A stretch of 64,000 bases of DNA from Euphorbia lathyris (GCF_963576675.1 NC_088918.1:38535501-38599500), one strand, 5' to 3'; shown: positions 10,164 to 23,400, counted from the stretch's first letter. The notes: generated by a model from the sequence alone, not told the origin. Program-made: numbers and translations.

Positions 10164-13100
10164 ATGATCAAGCATTTCAAGAATCTCTCTTTGTCTAAAT
10201 TTCTCCCCAAATCTATCCCTTTCTCATCAACTAACCATCATTCTCCTTCCCTCCTTAAACCCTACCAAAACCCTCTCCTCCTCCTCCATTCATCACATAC
10301 TTCTTATTTTCTTCACACAAAATCCATCCCACCCGAAAAATCCTATCTCTATGCCTCTTTTTTCTGCACTCTTATACACCTCTATTTGACCTGCGGTAGA
10401 CTCTCCAAAGCTACACAGACATTCTACGATATGAGAAATCACTCTGTTATTCCCACCTTACCCCTCTGGAATCAGCTTATGTACCATTTCAATGCCTTTG
10501 GCTTGGTGTCTCAGGTATGGGATTTTTATACTGATATGCTTTCTTGTGGCGTTTTGCCTAACGTTTTCACTCACAATGTATTGGTGCATGCTTGGTGCAA
10601 AATGGGGAATCTCATTTTAGCTTTGGATGTGCTCAGAAATGTTGATATTGAGGTTGATACAGTTACTTATAATACAGTTATTTGGGGGTTTTGCCAGCAA
10701 GGTTTAGTCGATCAGGGCTTTGGGTTTTTGTCAATTATGGTAAAGAAAGATACATTCTTTGATTCTGTAACGTGTAATATATTGGTTAAAGGCTTTTGCA
10801 GGATTGGTTTGGTTAAGTATGGAGAATTGGTTATGGATAATTTGATTAGTGGAGGGATTTGTAAAGATGTTATTGGCTTTAATACATTGATAGATGGATA
10901 CTGTAATGCTGGAGAGATGAGTCTTGCGATCAACTTGCTTGAAAGAATGAGGGAAGAGGGCTTATTGCCTGATATTGTTACCTATAATACTTTAATTAAT
11001 GGATTTTGCAGAACTGGTGATTTTGACAAAGCAAAGGGTCTACTTGACGAGATTTTGGAGTCTAGGAGGGAAAAACATTACAATATTTCAGACATTAATG
11101 ACGAACACAACAAAGACAGCAATGTGAGTTTGGAACCAAATCTTATCACATATACCACCCTTATAAGCACATGTTTTAAACAGCATGGGCTTGAAGAAGC
11201 ACGTGATTTGTATGAGGGAATGATCATTAATGGGTTCTTGCCTGATGTAGTTACTTATAGTTCTATAATAAATGGTCTTTGCAAGCATGGGAAGCTATCT
11301 GAAGCAAAAGATCTTATGACGGAGATGCAGAAGATGGGTGTTGATCCCAATCATGTCGTTTATTCTACTCTTCTTGATTCGTTGTTTAAAGCAGGCAGTG
11401 CTTGGGAAGCTTTTGTTTATCAAACTCAAATGGTAGTTCGTGGTATGGCCTTTGATTTGGTTTTGTGCACTACATTAATTGATGGACTTTTTAAGTCTAG
11501 GAGGCCCAAGGAGGCAGAGGATATGTTCAAGGTACTTTCAAAACTTAATTTGACTCCAAATAGTATTACTTATACAGTTTTGATTGATGGACATTGCAAG
11601 TTAGGGAACATGGTAAAAGCGGAGTGTCTTTTGCAAGAAATGGAGGAGAAACTTGTTACTCCAAACGTCATTACTTTTTCTTCTATTATAAATGGCTACA
11701 CAAAGAGAGGATTGCTCGATAAAGCTATGAATACTATGAAGAAGATGTTGGATCAAAGTATCATGCCAAATGCATATATTTATGCTACACTAATGGATGG
11801 CTATTGCAAGGCAGGTAGACAAGATATTGCTCTTGATCTCTATAATGAAATGAAATTGAGCGGAATAGAGGACAATGTTGTTGCTGTTGATATCTTGGTG
11901 AACAACCTAAAAAGAGGTGGAGAAATGGATGAAGCTGAGAGACTGCATAAAGATGTAACGTCTAAGGGCTTGTTACTTGATCGAGTTAACTACACATCTC
12001 TAATGGATGGCTTCTTCAAAGTAGGAAAGGGGTCAGCAGCTCTAAATATGGTTGAAGAAATGACAGAGAAAAACATACAGTTTGATGTTGTTGTGTATAA
12101 TGTATTAATAAATGGTCTTTCACAACTTGGCAAATATGGAGTCAAATCTGTTTATTCTGGAATGAGAGAATTGGGTTTGACTCCAGATCAGTTGACATAT
12201 AATACCATGCTTAGTGCATACTGCAAGCGGGGAGAATTGGAAGATGCCTTGGAACTGTGGAATGAGATGAAGAGCCATCAGATAATTCCAAGTTCAGTAA
12301 CTTGCAACACCCTGGTAAGAGGTCTTGCTCAAGCTGATGAAATAGAAAAGGCAATGAATGTTTTGAATGAAATGTCAGCTATGGGAGTCCACCCTAACTT
12401 GGCAATTCATAGGTTTCTGCTTAATGTGTCTTCAAAAACTCGAAAGGCGGATGCAGTATTTCAGATGCATGAGCAACTTGTCAATATGGGACTCCAAGTC
12501 GACCAAGAAGTTTATAACAATCTGATTGTGGCCTTGTGCAGGCTTCGTATGACTAGAAAAGCCACTTGGGTATTAAATGGTATGATTCAGGATGGCTTTT
12601 TAGCAAATACTATAACTTACAATGCATTTATCAGTGGATATTCTGAAAATGGTCATGTCGAAAGAGCTTTGTCCACTTATACTCGGATGTTAAATGAACA
12701 AGTTCCACCAAATATTACTACTTACAATCTCCTTCTAGGCAGTCTCTTAAGAGCTAGGTTGATGACAGAGACAGAGGAATTATTTGATAAAATGAAGAAA
12801 AATGGTTTGAATCCAGATGCTTCTACTTATGATACTTTGATCTCTGGCCATGCTAAAATTGGAAATAAGAAGGCATCCATAAAACTGTACTGTCAAATGA
12901 TTGCCCAAGGCTTCATTCCTAAAACAAGCACCTATAATGTTCTTATCAGTGATTTTGCCAAGGTGGGAAAGATGGAGCAGGCTAGAGAGCTTCTGAATGA
13001 GATGCGAGTCAGAGGTGTATCACCAAACTCTTTCACTTACGACATACTAATTTGTGGATGGTGCAATTTATCAAAACAGCCAGATCTTGACAGTAGATTG

Positions 13101-13247
13101 AAGAAGTCATGCCAAACTGAGGCAAAGAGATCAATCACAGAGATGAATGACAAAGGGTTTTTGCCACGTGAAAGTACTATTGAATGTATCAGCTCTACGT
13201 TTGCTAGATTTGAAAATACGATTGATGCCAAGAAGCTGCTGAAGTAA
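10164..13247 (+). CDS. P-class pentatricopeptide repeat protein, At5g14770-like, probably mitochondrial
   Basis: An uninterrupted 1027-residue ORF with no introns, as usual for PPR genes. After a basic, Ser-rich N-terminus (about 60 residues, a plausible mitochondrial presequence) it is built almost wholly of 35-residue PPR motifs with the usual core VTYNTLINGFC and P at the end, roughly two dozen in number from about residue 80 to 980. It has no E, DYW, or SMR tail, so it is P-class. Such proteins bind organellar RNA in a sequence-specific way and affect its processing, stability or translation; the RNA target here is unknown. Order and wording of the repeats, including a divergent C-terminal part with a TEAKRSITEM word, match Arabidopsis At5g14770. 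A MULE-like element ends 188 bp upstream, so the promoter lies in or beyond transposon DNA. Confidence 0.93.
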   Translation: MIKHFKNLSLSKFLPKSIPFSSTNHHSPSLLKPYQNPLLLLHSSHTSYFLHTKSIPPEKSYLYASFFCTLIHLYLTCGRLSKATQTFYDMRNHSVIPTLPLWNQLMYHFNAFGLVSQVWDFYTDMLSCGVLPNVFTHNVLVHAWCKMGNLILALDVLRNVDIEVDTVTYNTVIWGFCQQGLVDQGFGFLSIMVKKDTFFDSVTCNILVKGFCRIGLVKYGELVMDNLISGGICKDVIGFNTLIDGYCNAGEMSLAINLLERMREEGLLPDIVTYNTLINGFCRTGDFDKAKGLLDEILESRREKHYNISDINDEHNKDSNVSLEPNLITYTTLISTCFKQHGLEEARDLYEGMIINGFLPDVVTYSSIINGLCKHGKLSEAKDLMTEMQKMGVDPNHVVYSTLLDSLFKAGSAWEAFVYQTQMVVRGMAFDLVLCTTLIDGLFKSRRPKEAEDMFKVLSKLNLTPNSITYTVLIDGHCKLGNMVKAECLLQEMEEKLVTPNVITFSSIINGYTKRGLLDKAMNTMKKMLDQSIMPNAYIYATLMDGYCKAGRQDIALDLYNEMKLSGIEDNVVAVDILVNNLKRGGEMDEAERLHKDVTSKGLLLDRVNYTSLMDGFFKVGKGSAALNMVEEMTEKNIQFDVVVYNVLINGLSQLGKYGVKSVYSGMRELGLTPDQLTYNTMLSAYCKRGELEDALELWNEMKSHQIIPSSVTCNTLVRGLAQADEIEKAMNVLNEMSAMGVHPNLAIHRFLLNVSSKTRKADAVFQMHEQLVNMGLQVDQEVYNNLIVALCRLRMTRKATWVLNGMIQDGFLANTITYNAFISGYSENGHVERALSTYTRMLNEQVPPNITTYNLLLGSLLRARLMTETEELFDKMKKNGLNPDASTYDTLISGHAKIGNKKASIKLYCQMIAQGFIPKTSTYNVLISDFAKVGKMEQARELLNEMRVRGVSPNSFTYDILICGWCNLSKQPDLDSRLKKSCQTEAKRSITEMNDKGFLPRESTIECISSTFARFENTIDAKKLLK

Positions 13248-15262
13248 ATGTATCAAAGAAAGAGTATTTAGTGGAGTGTTGAAAATTGATGAGCATAGCT
13301 GGTTGACTGTAAGCAGCATATTGCTGCTCTCACGTGCACTGCTTCTTGTCTCTCTTGCTTGTCTCAAGTGCTTCAGATAGCGTGCACTGGTATTGCTTCT
13401 CCTCTTTTTCTGCATTAAGTTTCTCTATGTCTTGTCACAAGCAAGCCCTTTTTCCATCTGAAGTAGCCGCATTAGCCACCAGCACAATCTAATCGGATTG
13501 TCTTTTCTATAGATATATATCTTCTGGCCAGAGGAAAAGAACTAGGTAGTGAATGCTATACATGCTATGCTTCTGCTTCTTTCTTCATTTAGTATAGTTT
13601 GACCTGTTTTATTAATAGCCAGATTGTAAATCATGATTAAAGCAACCAATTTTAAATCCCTTTGTTACGTACAGCGCAGTCGTGCGTGAACTTATTTTCA
13701 TGCAGTCCCCCGCTCTCCACCCACTTTTTCTCCTTATCTGCTCAGTGTGGCTTTTTTGCTTAACAAAGACGTTTACTTTAGTGTCCAACAAAATTAGTTT
13801 TGTTTAGCGTTGTTATTTCTTCACTTTATATTTTGCGCTAACGCTGTACTGCGGTGGAAAGAGCAAAAGATCTTTCAGTTTAATTTTTACAGGCATGCTT
13901 TTCATGATTGAAATGCAATCTATTGTATTCAAATACCATTCTGAAATTAAATCCTCCAGAACCGATTCAAACTTCCACTCTCCTCTCAATTCAAGCTGGT
14001 AGTGACATTAATTCCTTAGCTTCCTTCAAGCTGGTTAGTGGACTTCAGGATACCTGTAATCATCCTACTAAAACTGGACAAGAATATCTTCATATGTGAA
14101 ATGGGAAAAGAAAGCCTTAATTTTTGTGGTGCTACTAGGGTGCACCATATGTGTGTTGGTTTGAATATATCTCAGGACTCATTGCCTGTTATGTTTTAAA
14201 GTTTTATGTTGATTTTTGGCTGTAGGTCCAAGCTGACAACTGACAATTATACTCCATCATTCAGAAACTACACCCTTCATTCTGATGATGCTGATCCATG
14301 GACTCTTTGTAGCTGCTAGGACAATTGCTGATGCAAAGGTATGATTCAAGGTTCAGAAAAGCCCAACACTTTCTTTCTATAGATCTCAAATCTTGCAGAT
14401 GAATGTTACTTGTGTGGAATTTTGATTTTCCAACTTTTTTCAGCTAATGCATGCAAGTTCAGAAAAGGAGTGGCTTTTGTAGAATTTTCTTCCCTCCCAT
14501 CTCTTAGGACATCTTTTGAGCTATGCTCTCGATCGTATGCATTGGGAGAACTGGTGTTTTAATATTTTCTTTCAGTAAATGACTGGTAAGAAATGACAAG
14601 ATTATTGTTATTTAAATGTGTTTCTTTCTTGCTGATTAATTATAGTCTTTATTGCGTCGAAAGTGCTCCTAGAGAAGCTGCACACCTAGCATTGAGGAGG
14701 GAACTGGCAGTACTATTAGGCAACCCTGTGAGGGTTCGCAAAATATCCATCAAATTATGTTAAAAGTAAGAGGATTTGCCAAGCATTCAGAAAGCTTTAT
14801 TTGGAGAATAGAATAGTTGTGGATTTTGAAAAGTTGGAGGCTAGATTAAAGCTCTAAATGTTGTCAGTGAAGTCAGTATTTACCAGTGTTCTGTTCCTCC
14901 CCAACTTTGGGAGGGAAAGTATGAGAAGATAATTTCTACATCAGCAGAAGTGGAGATGCTTTACACCAAGATTGAGGAGAACACAGAGTTGGTACAGATG
15001 ATAGTGCTATTTTGATAGGTCTGTAGTGTACAGGATGCAAGAGAAGCTTTGGCAAAGATGACAACAAGTGTAACATTTCATGTGATTTTTTAAACCTATT
15101 TGGAAGATGACAACAAGAGGAACATTTCACGTGATATAAAAGTAAAACTTCCTGTCTTTTTATTTTTTTTCTTTCATAAATTGGCAATTCTGTAGCTTTG
15201 AATCTTCATTTCCAGAATAGTTTTTCATAAAAAATGAGTTGAATTAGAATTTTATTATGATT
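13248..15262. other. PPR 3' flank, no gene supported
   Basis: About 2 kb without a credible coding region. The first few hundred bases are probably 3' UTR of the PPR gene. Short open stretches (for example 13908-14099 and around 14640-14760) lack codon bias and recognisable domains. Confidence 0.5.
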
Positions 15263-15528
15263 TACTCCATCAGTTTCACAATACATGTCTTTTTAAAGAA
15301 TATTTTTTTTGTTCCATAATGCATGTCATTTTGATTCAATCCATGCATATTAATTGATTTTTACCAAATATACTCTCATTTAAGTCGTTTTTTTACTTTG
15401 GGAATTGATAAAAAATAATTAGTGGGGGTAATTAATACAAGAGTAACAAAGTCTTTTAGTTAAAATTAATTACTTAATTCTTGTACTTTAACCTTAAAAA
15501 AACAAAAAAACATGTATTATGGATTTTT
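15263..15528. mobile_element. MITE-like fragment with TACTCC end
   Basis: The left end, TACTCCATCAGTTTCACAAT, followed by ACATGTCTTT, is partly mirrored at the right (ACATGTATTATGGA near 15511), as in short Tc1/mariner (Stowaway-like) MITEs that begin at TA. The right terminus is incomplete. The sequence in between is AT-rich and non-coding. Confidence 0.45.
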
Positions 15529-16117
15529 CAACAGAAAATCAATTACTTCCTTATTTATTTCTATCCAAATAAATGATTTTATAAGGGATTTTTTTTTGAA
15601 TAATTGCAAAATCTGTCAAAATAAATATTTTCAAACAATGGGCAACTTTAACATGATTTTTTAGGAATATATATTTTTTAATGAACAAGTTTGAGGAATT
15701 TTAACACAAAAATCCGTATTTCATTTATATATTCTAAATTATAAGTTACTTTTCTTAAAACATCTTCAACCTATTTTCTCAATTTTGTTACCTTAAATCA
15801 TAAACCATATTTTTCTTATTTCTTATTTTCTCTGTTTTTGCGTTACTGCTCCAACTCATTTCCTTTTTCCCGACAAAAGATTCTTTTCCAATAATAATCA
15901 CAATACCATAATGCCGTAGGCCGCAGTCTGTAGCGGGGCTTGTGCCCATAGATCGAATTTTAATTTGCCTATCGGAACTTGTCTAGACTTGCACGGATTT
16001 CGTGGAGTTATCCGAGTATTTCTGTGTGCGGCTTGACTCGAGTTAGACCCATCACCTGGTGAGTATTTTTATTGTATAACCTCGTGTAGTGATATGTATG
16101 CACATGATTATGAATGA

Positions 16118-16120
<3 letters not shown>

Positions 16121-16169
<49 letters not shown>
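16121..16169. repeat. (TA)n microsatellite
   Basis: About 49 bp of pure TA dinucleotide repeat. ORFs that begin inside it (poly Tyr-Ile) are artefacts of the repeat. Confidence 0.95.
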
Positions 16170-16171
<2 letters not shown>

Positions 16172-16200
16172 CATTGCTACCCTCTTATTTTTCTTTACAG

Positions 16201-16515
16201 GGAGACCTCCATTCTATTGACCGAAGAGTACAGGAGAGCGTGGCGGTCGGGCGGGAGGATTCACTGCGGGATGATGATGTTCAGATCAGACGTCGTTATC
16301 GGGATATGGGGGATGAGCGCTCCAGCTGGGAGGAGCGAGGCCGAACAGTCGACGAGAGGAGCCGTGTGGATATAAAGGCTCGGCGGGCTGCTGAGAAGAG
16401 TTTGCGGATTGCGGTGGAAAGCCACCGAGTTTCGGATGAGGGTTGGCGGGCTACTTACTTCAAAGATTTTGATCCGCTAGGACACTTTTGGGATCTCGGA
16501 TTTCCTTCGCATTGA
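16201..16515 (+). other. Unassigned open stretch rich in charged residues
   Basis: After a splice-acceptor-like TTTCTTTACAG (ends 16200) there is an open stretch of about 104 codons to TGA at 16513. It is rich in Arg, Glu and Asp, with words such as DERSSWEERGRTVDERSR and ARRAAEKSLR, and is more GC-rich than its surroundings. I do not recognise it. It could be the last exon of a small or broken gene, or part of an unrecognised retroelement. No supported upstream exon was found between 15529 and 16120. Confidence 0.25.
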
Positions 16516-17022
16516 TATGACTGTCATTGTTTTGCCTTGTATCATCCCGATGTATAAACATATATCGTTGTCAACAATATATGAAAGAAACTTGTCAAAT
16601 TCTAAATAACTTATATTCTAGTTTATTCAAGAGCAAAATTGTATTTTTAAAATTATAGTCATTAGATTTTCTTAAGGAAGTATCTTTTACGAGATTGAAG
16701 TACATTGTTTAAAAGTACACAACGAAGGAAATAAAGGAAAGGAAATTTCAAGATAATTCGTCATCAAGCATAACTTAAACGAATTGGACATTTTATTAAA
16801 AGAATAATCATTAACTTACAGGCATTATTACTTTGCTAAACTTGAATTAATTATTGCAGAATGAGAATGAATCAGGAAGAGGAACCCTAAATACATACAA
16901 GTACAACTAGTAGTAGTAACCAAACCTCAAACTTCCATTTTCAAGGTTAGGATATTATGACTGCAATCTCACTCATCCCATGAAACCAATCCAGTATTAT
17001 TGTGTCATCTAAGTTTGTTCCT
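16516..17022. other. Intergenic, MEX1 3' flank
   Basis: No gene seen. The part nearest 17022 is likely the 3' UTR of MEX1, which is read on the minus strand. Confidence 0.5.
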
Positions 17023-20000
17023 TCAAGTTGATCCAAACACCATTTCGTTTAATGATTTAAGAGGTGAACTGTATCCATATGCTACACTGTCTCCCCACAA
17101 TGTCATTCCTGCTTTACATCAACAAAGAACCATGTAAGAGGCAGCAATGTAATCCAGACGCAACCCGAAACTGAAATGAAACTGAAAGGTAAGAGAGCCA
17201 AACCTATCCATGATATCAAACCGATTGTAGCTAAGATAAATAATTCCTTGCTGATACAGTTGAAACTGAAAGTATTGTAGCAAAGTCTTAGTTTACATTC
17301 TACTCTTTGCATTAAGAATAATAGACAGTAATATTTGTAAGATAGCTTACCAGTACAAACATAAAATATTTCCATATCCATAAAAGATTGAAGCCCAGCA
17401 TGAACCAGTGAACCTACAATCATAGTTGAACCAACATCTGTGTCAAATACCATGGTATTCAGATGCATCAATTAGTAACTCTAATTACCAAACAGGCAAA
17501 TATTATCTATCATTATGATACACAAATGCATGCCAAACTGATATTATTCAGGTGCATTTATAAACTTGGTTCCCAAGAGCCAATTGTCAGCAGTCATTTT
17601 CTGTATTAACTTAAATTATGTAAAACCAACAATGCAATTATACAAAATTCATTTACACCCCTGACTCCTGCACAGCCAGAAACGAGAGGTCACTACTAGC
17701 AGTATCGTTTAAGGCATTCTGCGTAGAATAGGACATATAATGTAGACTACTTGTCAAGAAAATATTACCTGAATGTATTTGTGCTCTTTACTCCAAAGTT
17801 CTATAGTCTGAAGAATTTCTAATACCTACTACTAAAACACCCGAGATTGATTCAACTAAATTTAAGGAAGAGTTTACCGTTGCTCCTTATATTACAATGC
17901 AAAAACAGCTCCTAAATTTCACATCCCACAAGGAAAGCTGGAGTTGTGGAAGGTGTAACAGTTTTCCAATTTCAAGAGTAAAAGAACAAAAGTATTAAGA
18001 ATTATCAACATTAACACAAAACGGATCAGTTCTTTATATGAACGAAGAAGAAGAAGAAGAACACGTTTTTGGTAGATTAGACCACTATCAATAGCTATTC
18101 TAGGATTGAGGTGATAAAATGTAAGCTAATAGAGTTGAAATAATATGAAATTAACATAAATTTTCAGAATTATACAACTTAGCACAGAATAGGTTCTAAA
18201 AGGTTAAATTAGGAACATTACCACATTAAATCTCGAATAAAGAGTGCACGTGGGAGCATAAGTCCATTTCCAATCATAGCAAGCAACATTGAGATAGCTG
18301 ATAAACCTTTTATGTTATCAGGATTTAGAAAATTTGTCCACTGAAAAGAAAGCAATATTTTTAGTCAGAGAGACACTTAAGTCTAGCATGAATAAGTCAA
18401 CAATTGAAACAGATAGATTGCAAGGATTACCATTTGCGAAACTGGCATCCACATGAAAAGAAGAGTTGCTGTCCATCCCGATATTCCTCCAACAAATTTA
18501 ACACCTTTCTCCGGAAGCTTGCCAGTTCGTGCCTGCAAATCTCAACAAATGTAAGTCTAAAAGGGTACTGGATCCATGCTTTAACATACTATTCACTGTT
18601 GTGTAGTTAAATCAGATTACATCCTACAGTATGTACAATAATACCTTAGAAACTCACCATTATAACAGCAGTAAGAGCTACCACAAATGATACTACCCCG
18701 GGCATGATAGTATTTGGTACAAATGGGACAAATGTAGACCACATGACCTGTAATACTTCAGAAGCTGTTAACGAAACTATTGAAATGATAATTTTGATTC
18801 CCTACATTGCCAGGATAAACATATAAAAAAACTGATACATAAACAAGAAAACGTAAAGGAGCATATTGTCCAGAACAGGGCTAATGGTAAAAATTAGCCC
18901 CAAGACATTTGGGCAGGCTCAGGCTCTCAGTTATATCCTTAACATTTTTGAGGGTGAATTCACCTTTATTGTTTTACCATTGCTCAATTTTGCCTTTATT
19001 TCAAGTGAATACCGACAAAAATTATCAGATGTAATAGGAGTATTTTCAAGTGAATCGTCCAAAATACATTAGGAGTAATTTGACCGTTAATCCTCCTGAA
19101 TAAGGCAGAGAAAACAAAGCACCTGAGGAAGAACGGAGAGGCCACCAACAGTTGTAAAATCTTCCCAAAAGCGCCAGATTCCATCACTGAGCTTTTCAAG
19201 GAATTTGAATAAATTCACCACCAGACCTGATGCCACAACCACAGAAGTGACCGCAAAGTGAGGAAGAGGCATAGATTCTGCCAATGCAAGCTGAGTTATT
19301 ACAATGTACATAGTAATCACTCCCAATGTTTGCACCAAAATCGCCTCTTTTTCCTTCTTTTTCACAAAGTAGGAAAGTAATGAAAGATTTCCAAGCAGCC
19401 CAGTTAACATTCCCTGCATTTGCAACATTTCCTGATCAAAAAATGAAAAAAAAGCAGCAAAATGAAGAGAGATGACTCTAATTACGGCTTACCAACCATG
19501 GCACTGCCAAAAGGGCAGCTTTATTTCCAGCCATGAGATTTTGCGCGTTGAGAATAATCTGAGGGAGTTGTAGCAGCAAAAATGGCAGATTCGCAGCAGC
19601 AGAAAAATTGGCTGTCCATGAATCCCATTGATCAAAACTCTTACTGTTCTTCAAGTGCACTGATCCCTTATGAAATTTCCAAAAATGCCAATAAAATAAC
19701 AAGTCATCACCTCTAATCGAACAACAAGAAATAAAAAAAAAAAAATATGAAGAAGTATGAAGAAACAAGGAAAAATCATCAAAAATTGACATTTTCCTCA
19801 AAATTACCTGGTGAAGAGGATGAGGAACATCAGAATCAAGAGCAGAAACGGGGGAAATGCGGCGATTAAGGGAAGCTAAAGAATAGTGGGCATAATGAGA
19901 AGGGTTATGGAGTGAAAAAGAAAGGGATTTGGAATGGGAATGGGAATGGGAAGGGAAAGGATAATTAGGGAATAAAGAAGAATGCGGAGATGGTGCTGTG

Positions 20001-20032
20001 GCAGCTAAAGGCGCGAAGAGAGAGTTGGCCAT
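17023..20032 (-). CDS. MEX1: Maltose excess protein 1 (plastid maltose exporter)
   Basis: MEX1 exports maltose from the chloroplast across the inner envelope during night-time starch breakdown. Nine exons read on the minus strand: 20032-19808, 19666-19493, 19413-19123, 18747-18658, 18532-18431, 18340-18222, 17413-17351, 17265-17204, 17108-17023. All junctions are GT-AG and join in phase to give 403 residues, against about 415 in Arabidopsis. The N-terminal 75 residues are Ser/His-rich, as for a transit peptide. After that come conserved MEX1 words: NLPFLLLQLPQIILNAQNL, GMLTGLLGNLSLLSYF, MWSTFVPFVPNTIMPG, WMPVSQMWTNFLNPDNIKG and ATIGLISWIG, over several membrane segments. The donor of intron 8 (ATAG/GTTTGG) is weak but gives the expected length. 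An in-frame ATG at 20152 would add 40 hydrophobic residues; I prefer 20032. No disabling change is seen. Confidence 0.95.
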
Positions 20033-20383
20033 TTCAATTTGAGAGAAGAGGAGAGGAGAGGAAGAGAAGAGGAGGAAGGAGAGTGACAGTCTGTGAAGTA
20101 GTAGGGAGGGAGGGAGGAAGAGACAGAAAAGAGTGGGCGGTGAAATGGGCATATGCGTATCTCTATGAGACACGTGGCGAATGGAAAAGGATATCTGGGA
20201 AAGGGAGTGAAGTAAAGGAGCAGCTTTCGTTCTATTTTAATGAGATCCGCCTGATCGGATCTTGTTCTTTTTGAGTTATTGACCCATCCGCTTATTTAGA
20301 TTTCAAATCTATTTATTTCTTTTAAGGAATTTTAATGTGTATAATGTATAGTTGCTTCTTTTTACAAAAGATGTTTTTAATAT
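20033..20383. other. MEX1 5' flank
   Basis: Upstream region of MEX1 on the minus strand. Purine-rich plus-strand sequence (20040-20130), that is CT-rich on the gene's strand, is typical of a plant 5' UTR. No other gene is seen before the transposon that starts at 20384. Confidence 0.5.
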
Positions 20384-20441
20384 GAGAAAATTATAAAATT
20401 GGATCGAAAGATTTATTTACATATTTAGACTAATTATTTAA

Positions 20442-23400
20442 TTTTTTTTTCTTTTGATTAGAACATACAATATTACAACAAAGAAAAATAAAGGAAAGCA
20501 AAAATAAAACAGTACAACGGAGAAGCATACAATTATCCAGGAATCAATCTGAGTACAGTAACACCTAAATTATCATCTAGAATCAGTTGGGAAATTTGGG
20601 TAGGGGGCGTAACAAATGTGGTTACCCCTAATGGAAAATTATGAGCCAGATTTACGAGTCCATCCGCGACCCTATTCTGTTCCTGATATATGTGGTTGAA
20701 TTTAATCTGCTGAAACACATTCATGCAGCCTTTAATCCTTTTAAGCAGCATGTTATGGCCCAGATTATTATCATCAGCACGTCTAAGAGCTTCTATGGCT
20801 TCATTGTTATCCGACTCCACTTCGAGGAGGGGAATTATCAGAGCATTAGCTTGTCGAATCCCCGTAAAAATTTCCCACAATTCCGCATCTAAGGAGGATC
20901 CTATCGCTATATTCTGCATGAACCCAGCAGTCCATTGTCCATTGGCATCCCGGAAGATTCCTCCCGCTGTAATCATACCACCTTGGTACATAGAGCCATC
21001 CACATTCAGTTTGACCCATCCCACATCCGGTTTAGTCCAGCCAAGTAGTTTCTCATATTTTGGAGCACCACCACGTGTCTCATTCTAATTCAAAAATGAG
21101 TTTAGAATAGTACCAGCAGCATCAACTAGAATTTTATCCTTAGTTTTGAAGACAATCCAATTCCTCCATCTCCATAAGTACCAACATGTTGTTAGGAAGA
21201 TGACCATCCAATTGTCTATCCTTTTCATATGCTCATTGCTTAAGCACCATGTAAACCATTCCTCTCTACCCGTATTAAAGAACAATTGTTGAAGGTTCAG
21301 CGGAACGAGTCGTTTCCAGACCATCTCGCTAAATTTACAATCTCTTAGGACATGGGTTAAAGTTTCGGCACCTCTATTACATCTAATGCACACTTCAGAT
21401 TGGGACAAGTGCCTTCTCAATCTTTCCACGTTGGCCAATAGACGGTCATACGAGCATAGCCACCCAAAAGCTGTGGATCCTTTGAGGAACTCTAATGGAC
21501 CAAAAAGGCTTCCATATACTATTAGTATGGTGAATCTTAGTAGCTGTTAGCATTTGGAAGGCGGATTTGCACGTGAACTGGCCATTACTTGTTAAACCCT
21601 AGTATTGAGTATCCTTGTCTGCCACCTCATTACTTACCATTACATTTCCTTAAGCGAAGGAGCCATGGCGTATCAATAAATTGATCGAAGGCTCCCCACA
21701 ACCAATCGCCGGATTCATCTACGTCGGTAATTTTCCAGGCTGATACTGGTCAGGTAGTTGTTTAGAGAAAACATCAACTAATCAAATCCCATCCAGCCAT
21801 TTATCAGTACAAAAATGGATACTCCTCCTGTTACCAACTACCCAAGAGACTCCCCCGTAAAATTCCTTGAAGACAGAATGTATACTTTTCCAAAGGAATG
21901 AGCATTGTTTTATCCTACCATTAGCACCACCAAAGACCTCATCCCTGAAGTATTTACCATGGATTAACCAAGCCTAGAGAGTGGTCGGCTCTTGCCACAA
22001 CCGCCAGATAATCTTCATGAGGAGAGCTTTGTTATTATCCTCCGACTTCCTCAAACCCGCACCACCACTAGCTTTAGGTTGGCATACTATTTCCCATGGT
22101 GGGAGGTGGATTTTGCGAGTAGACGCAGAGCTCCCCCACAAAAAGTGACGATTCATTTTGTCCAGTTTTGCATTAACCAAGGAAGGCAGCCTATTAGTTT
22201 GCATAAAATGGTTAAGCAAGGTACCTATAACTGACTGGATTAATGTCATCCTACCTGCTAGAGAGAGAGAGAACTAGCCTTCCACGTAGCAAGCCTCGAT
22301 TGTACTGAATCAGTGAGGTTTTTGAAGGAGAGTTTTGTAACCCGACCACTGAGCAATAGTACTCCTATATAGTTCCCTAAAGATGATGTTAGAGGGATCC
22401 CACATGATGAACTGAGGCGATTGCAGAGGCTTCGCGACATGTTCTTGGAATAGTATATCCGAGACTTCTGGATATTCAATTTTTGTCCTGACGATGAGCA
22501 GAATCTGTCTATTATGTCCATAAGCACTTGCAATTGTTCCTCATCCCCTTCTAAGAAAAGAAGAACGTCATCTGCAAAGAATAAATGAGATATATATGGG
22601 CAGAACTTGCCAATCCGAATTGGGCGGAGCTTCTTTTCCATGATTGCATCTTGGATAAGATGGGCTAGTCACTCCATATCTATCACAAAAAGGTACGGAG
22701 ACATGGGGTCGCCTTGTCAGATCCCTCTCGAGGGGCTAAAAGTCTCTGACATAGTGCCGTTCAACATAACTCGTGTTGAAACTGTAGAGATACAAGTTTG
22801 GATTATATCGCACTAGCGACTCGGAATTCCAGTCAGCGTGAGAGTCTCATGCAGGAACACCCAATCTAGTCTGTCGTAAGCTTTTTCCAGGTCTAATTTC
22901 AGTGCTATGAACCCTTTTTTTCCTTTTTTTACGTGAATAGAGTGGACCATTTCTTGTGCAATCACGATATTATCATTCATTTGTCTACCTGGGACAAAGC
23001 TTGCTTGGTTTGGCCCAATGATGGTGGGGAGCAACGGACGTAGTCGGTTTGATATGATTTTCATGACCACCTTGTAAACAACATTGCATAGGCTTATTGG
23101 TCTCATCTGGCGGAAGGAGACATGATTTTTTACCTTGGGGATTAGAACCGGCAAAGTTTCATTTACCGCATCTATATCAATGGTACCCAGGAACACACCT
23201 TTCACGAAATTGCAGACTCCCTCTTTCATGGTAGCCCAATGCTTTTGGAAGAAGATAGCTGGGAGGCCATCTGCTCCTGGGGCTTTCATGCCACCCATCT
23301 CGAACACTGCATCTCTGATATCTTTATCAGTTACAATAGCAAATGATGCACTTAAGTTGGAACTTTGGATGGGTGGGAATATGTTGACATAGACTAGGGC

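Noticed and set aside
16114..16375. ORFs starting with Tyr-Ile repeats
   Set aside because: They start within a (TA)n microsatellite; the N-terminus is an artefact of the repeat.
20033..20152. Upstream in-frame ATG for MEX1 at 20152
   Set aside because: The added 40 residues are hydrophobic and low in complexity, unlike a plastid transit peptide. The start at 20032 gives a usual length, though the longer form cannot be fully excluded.
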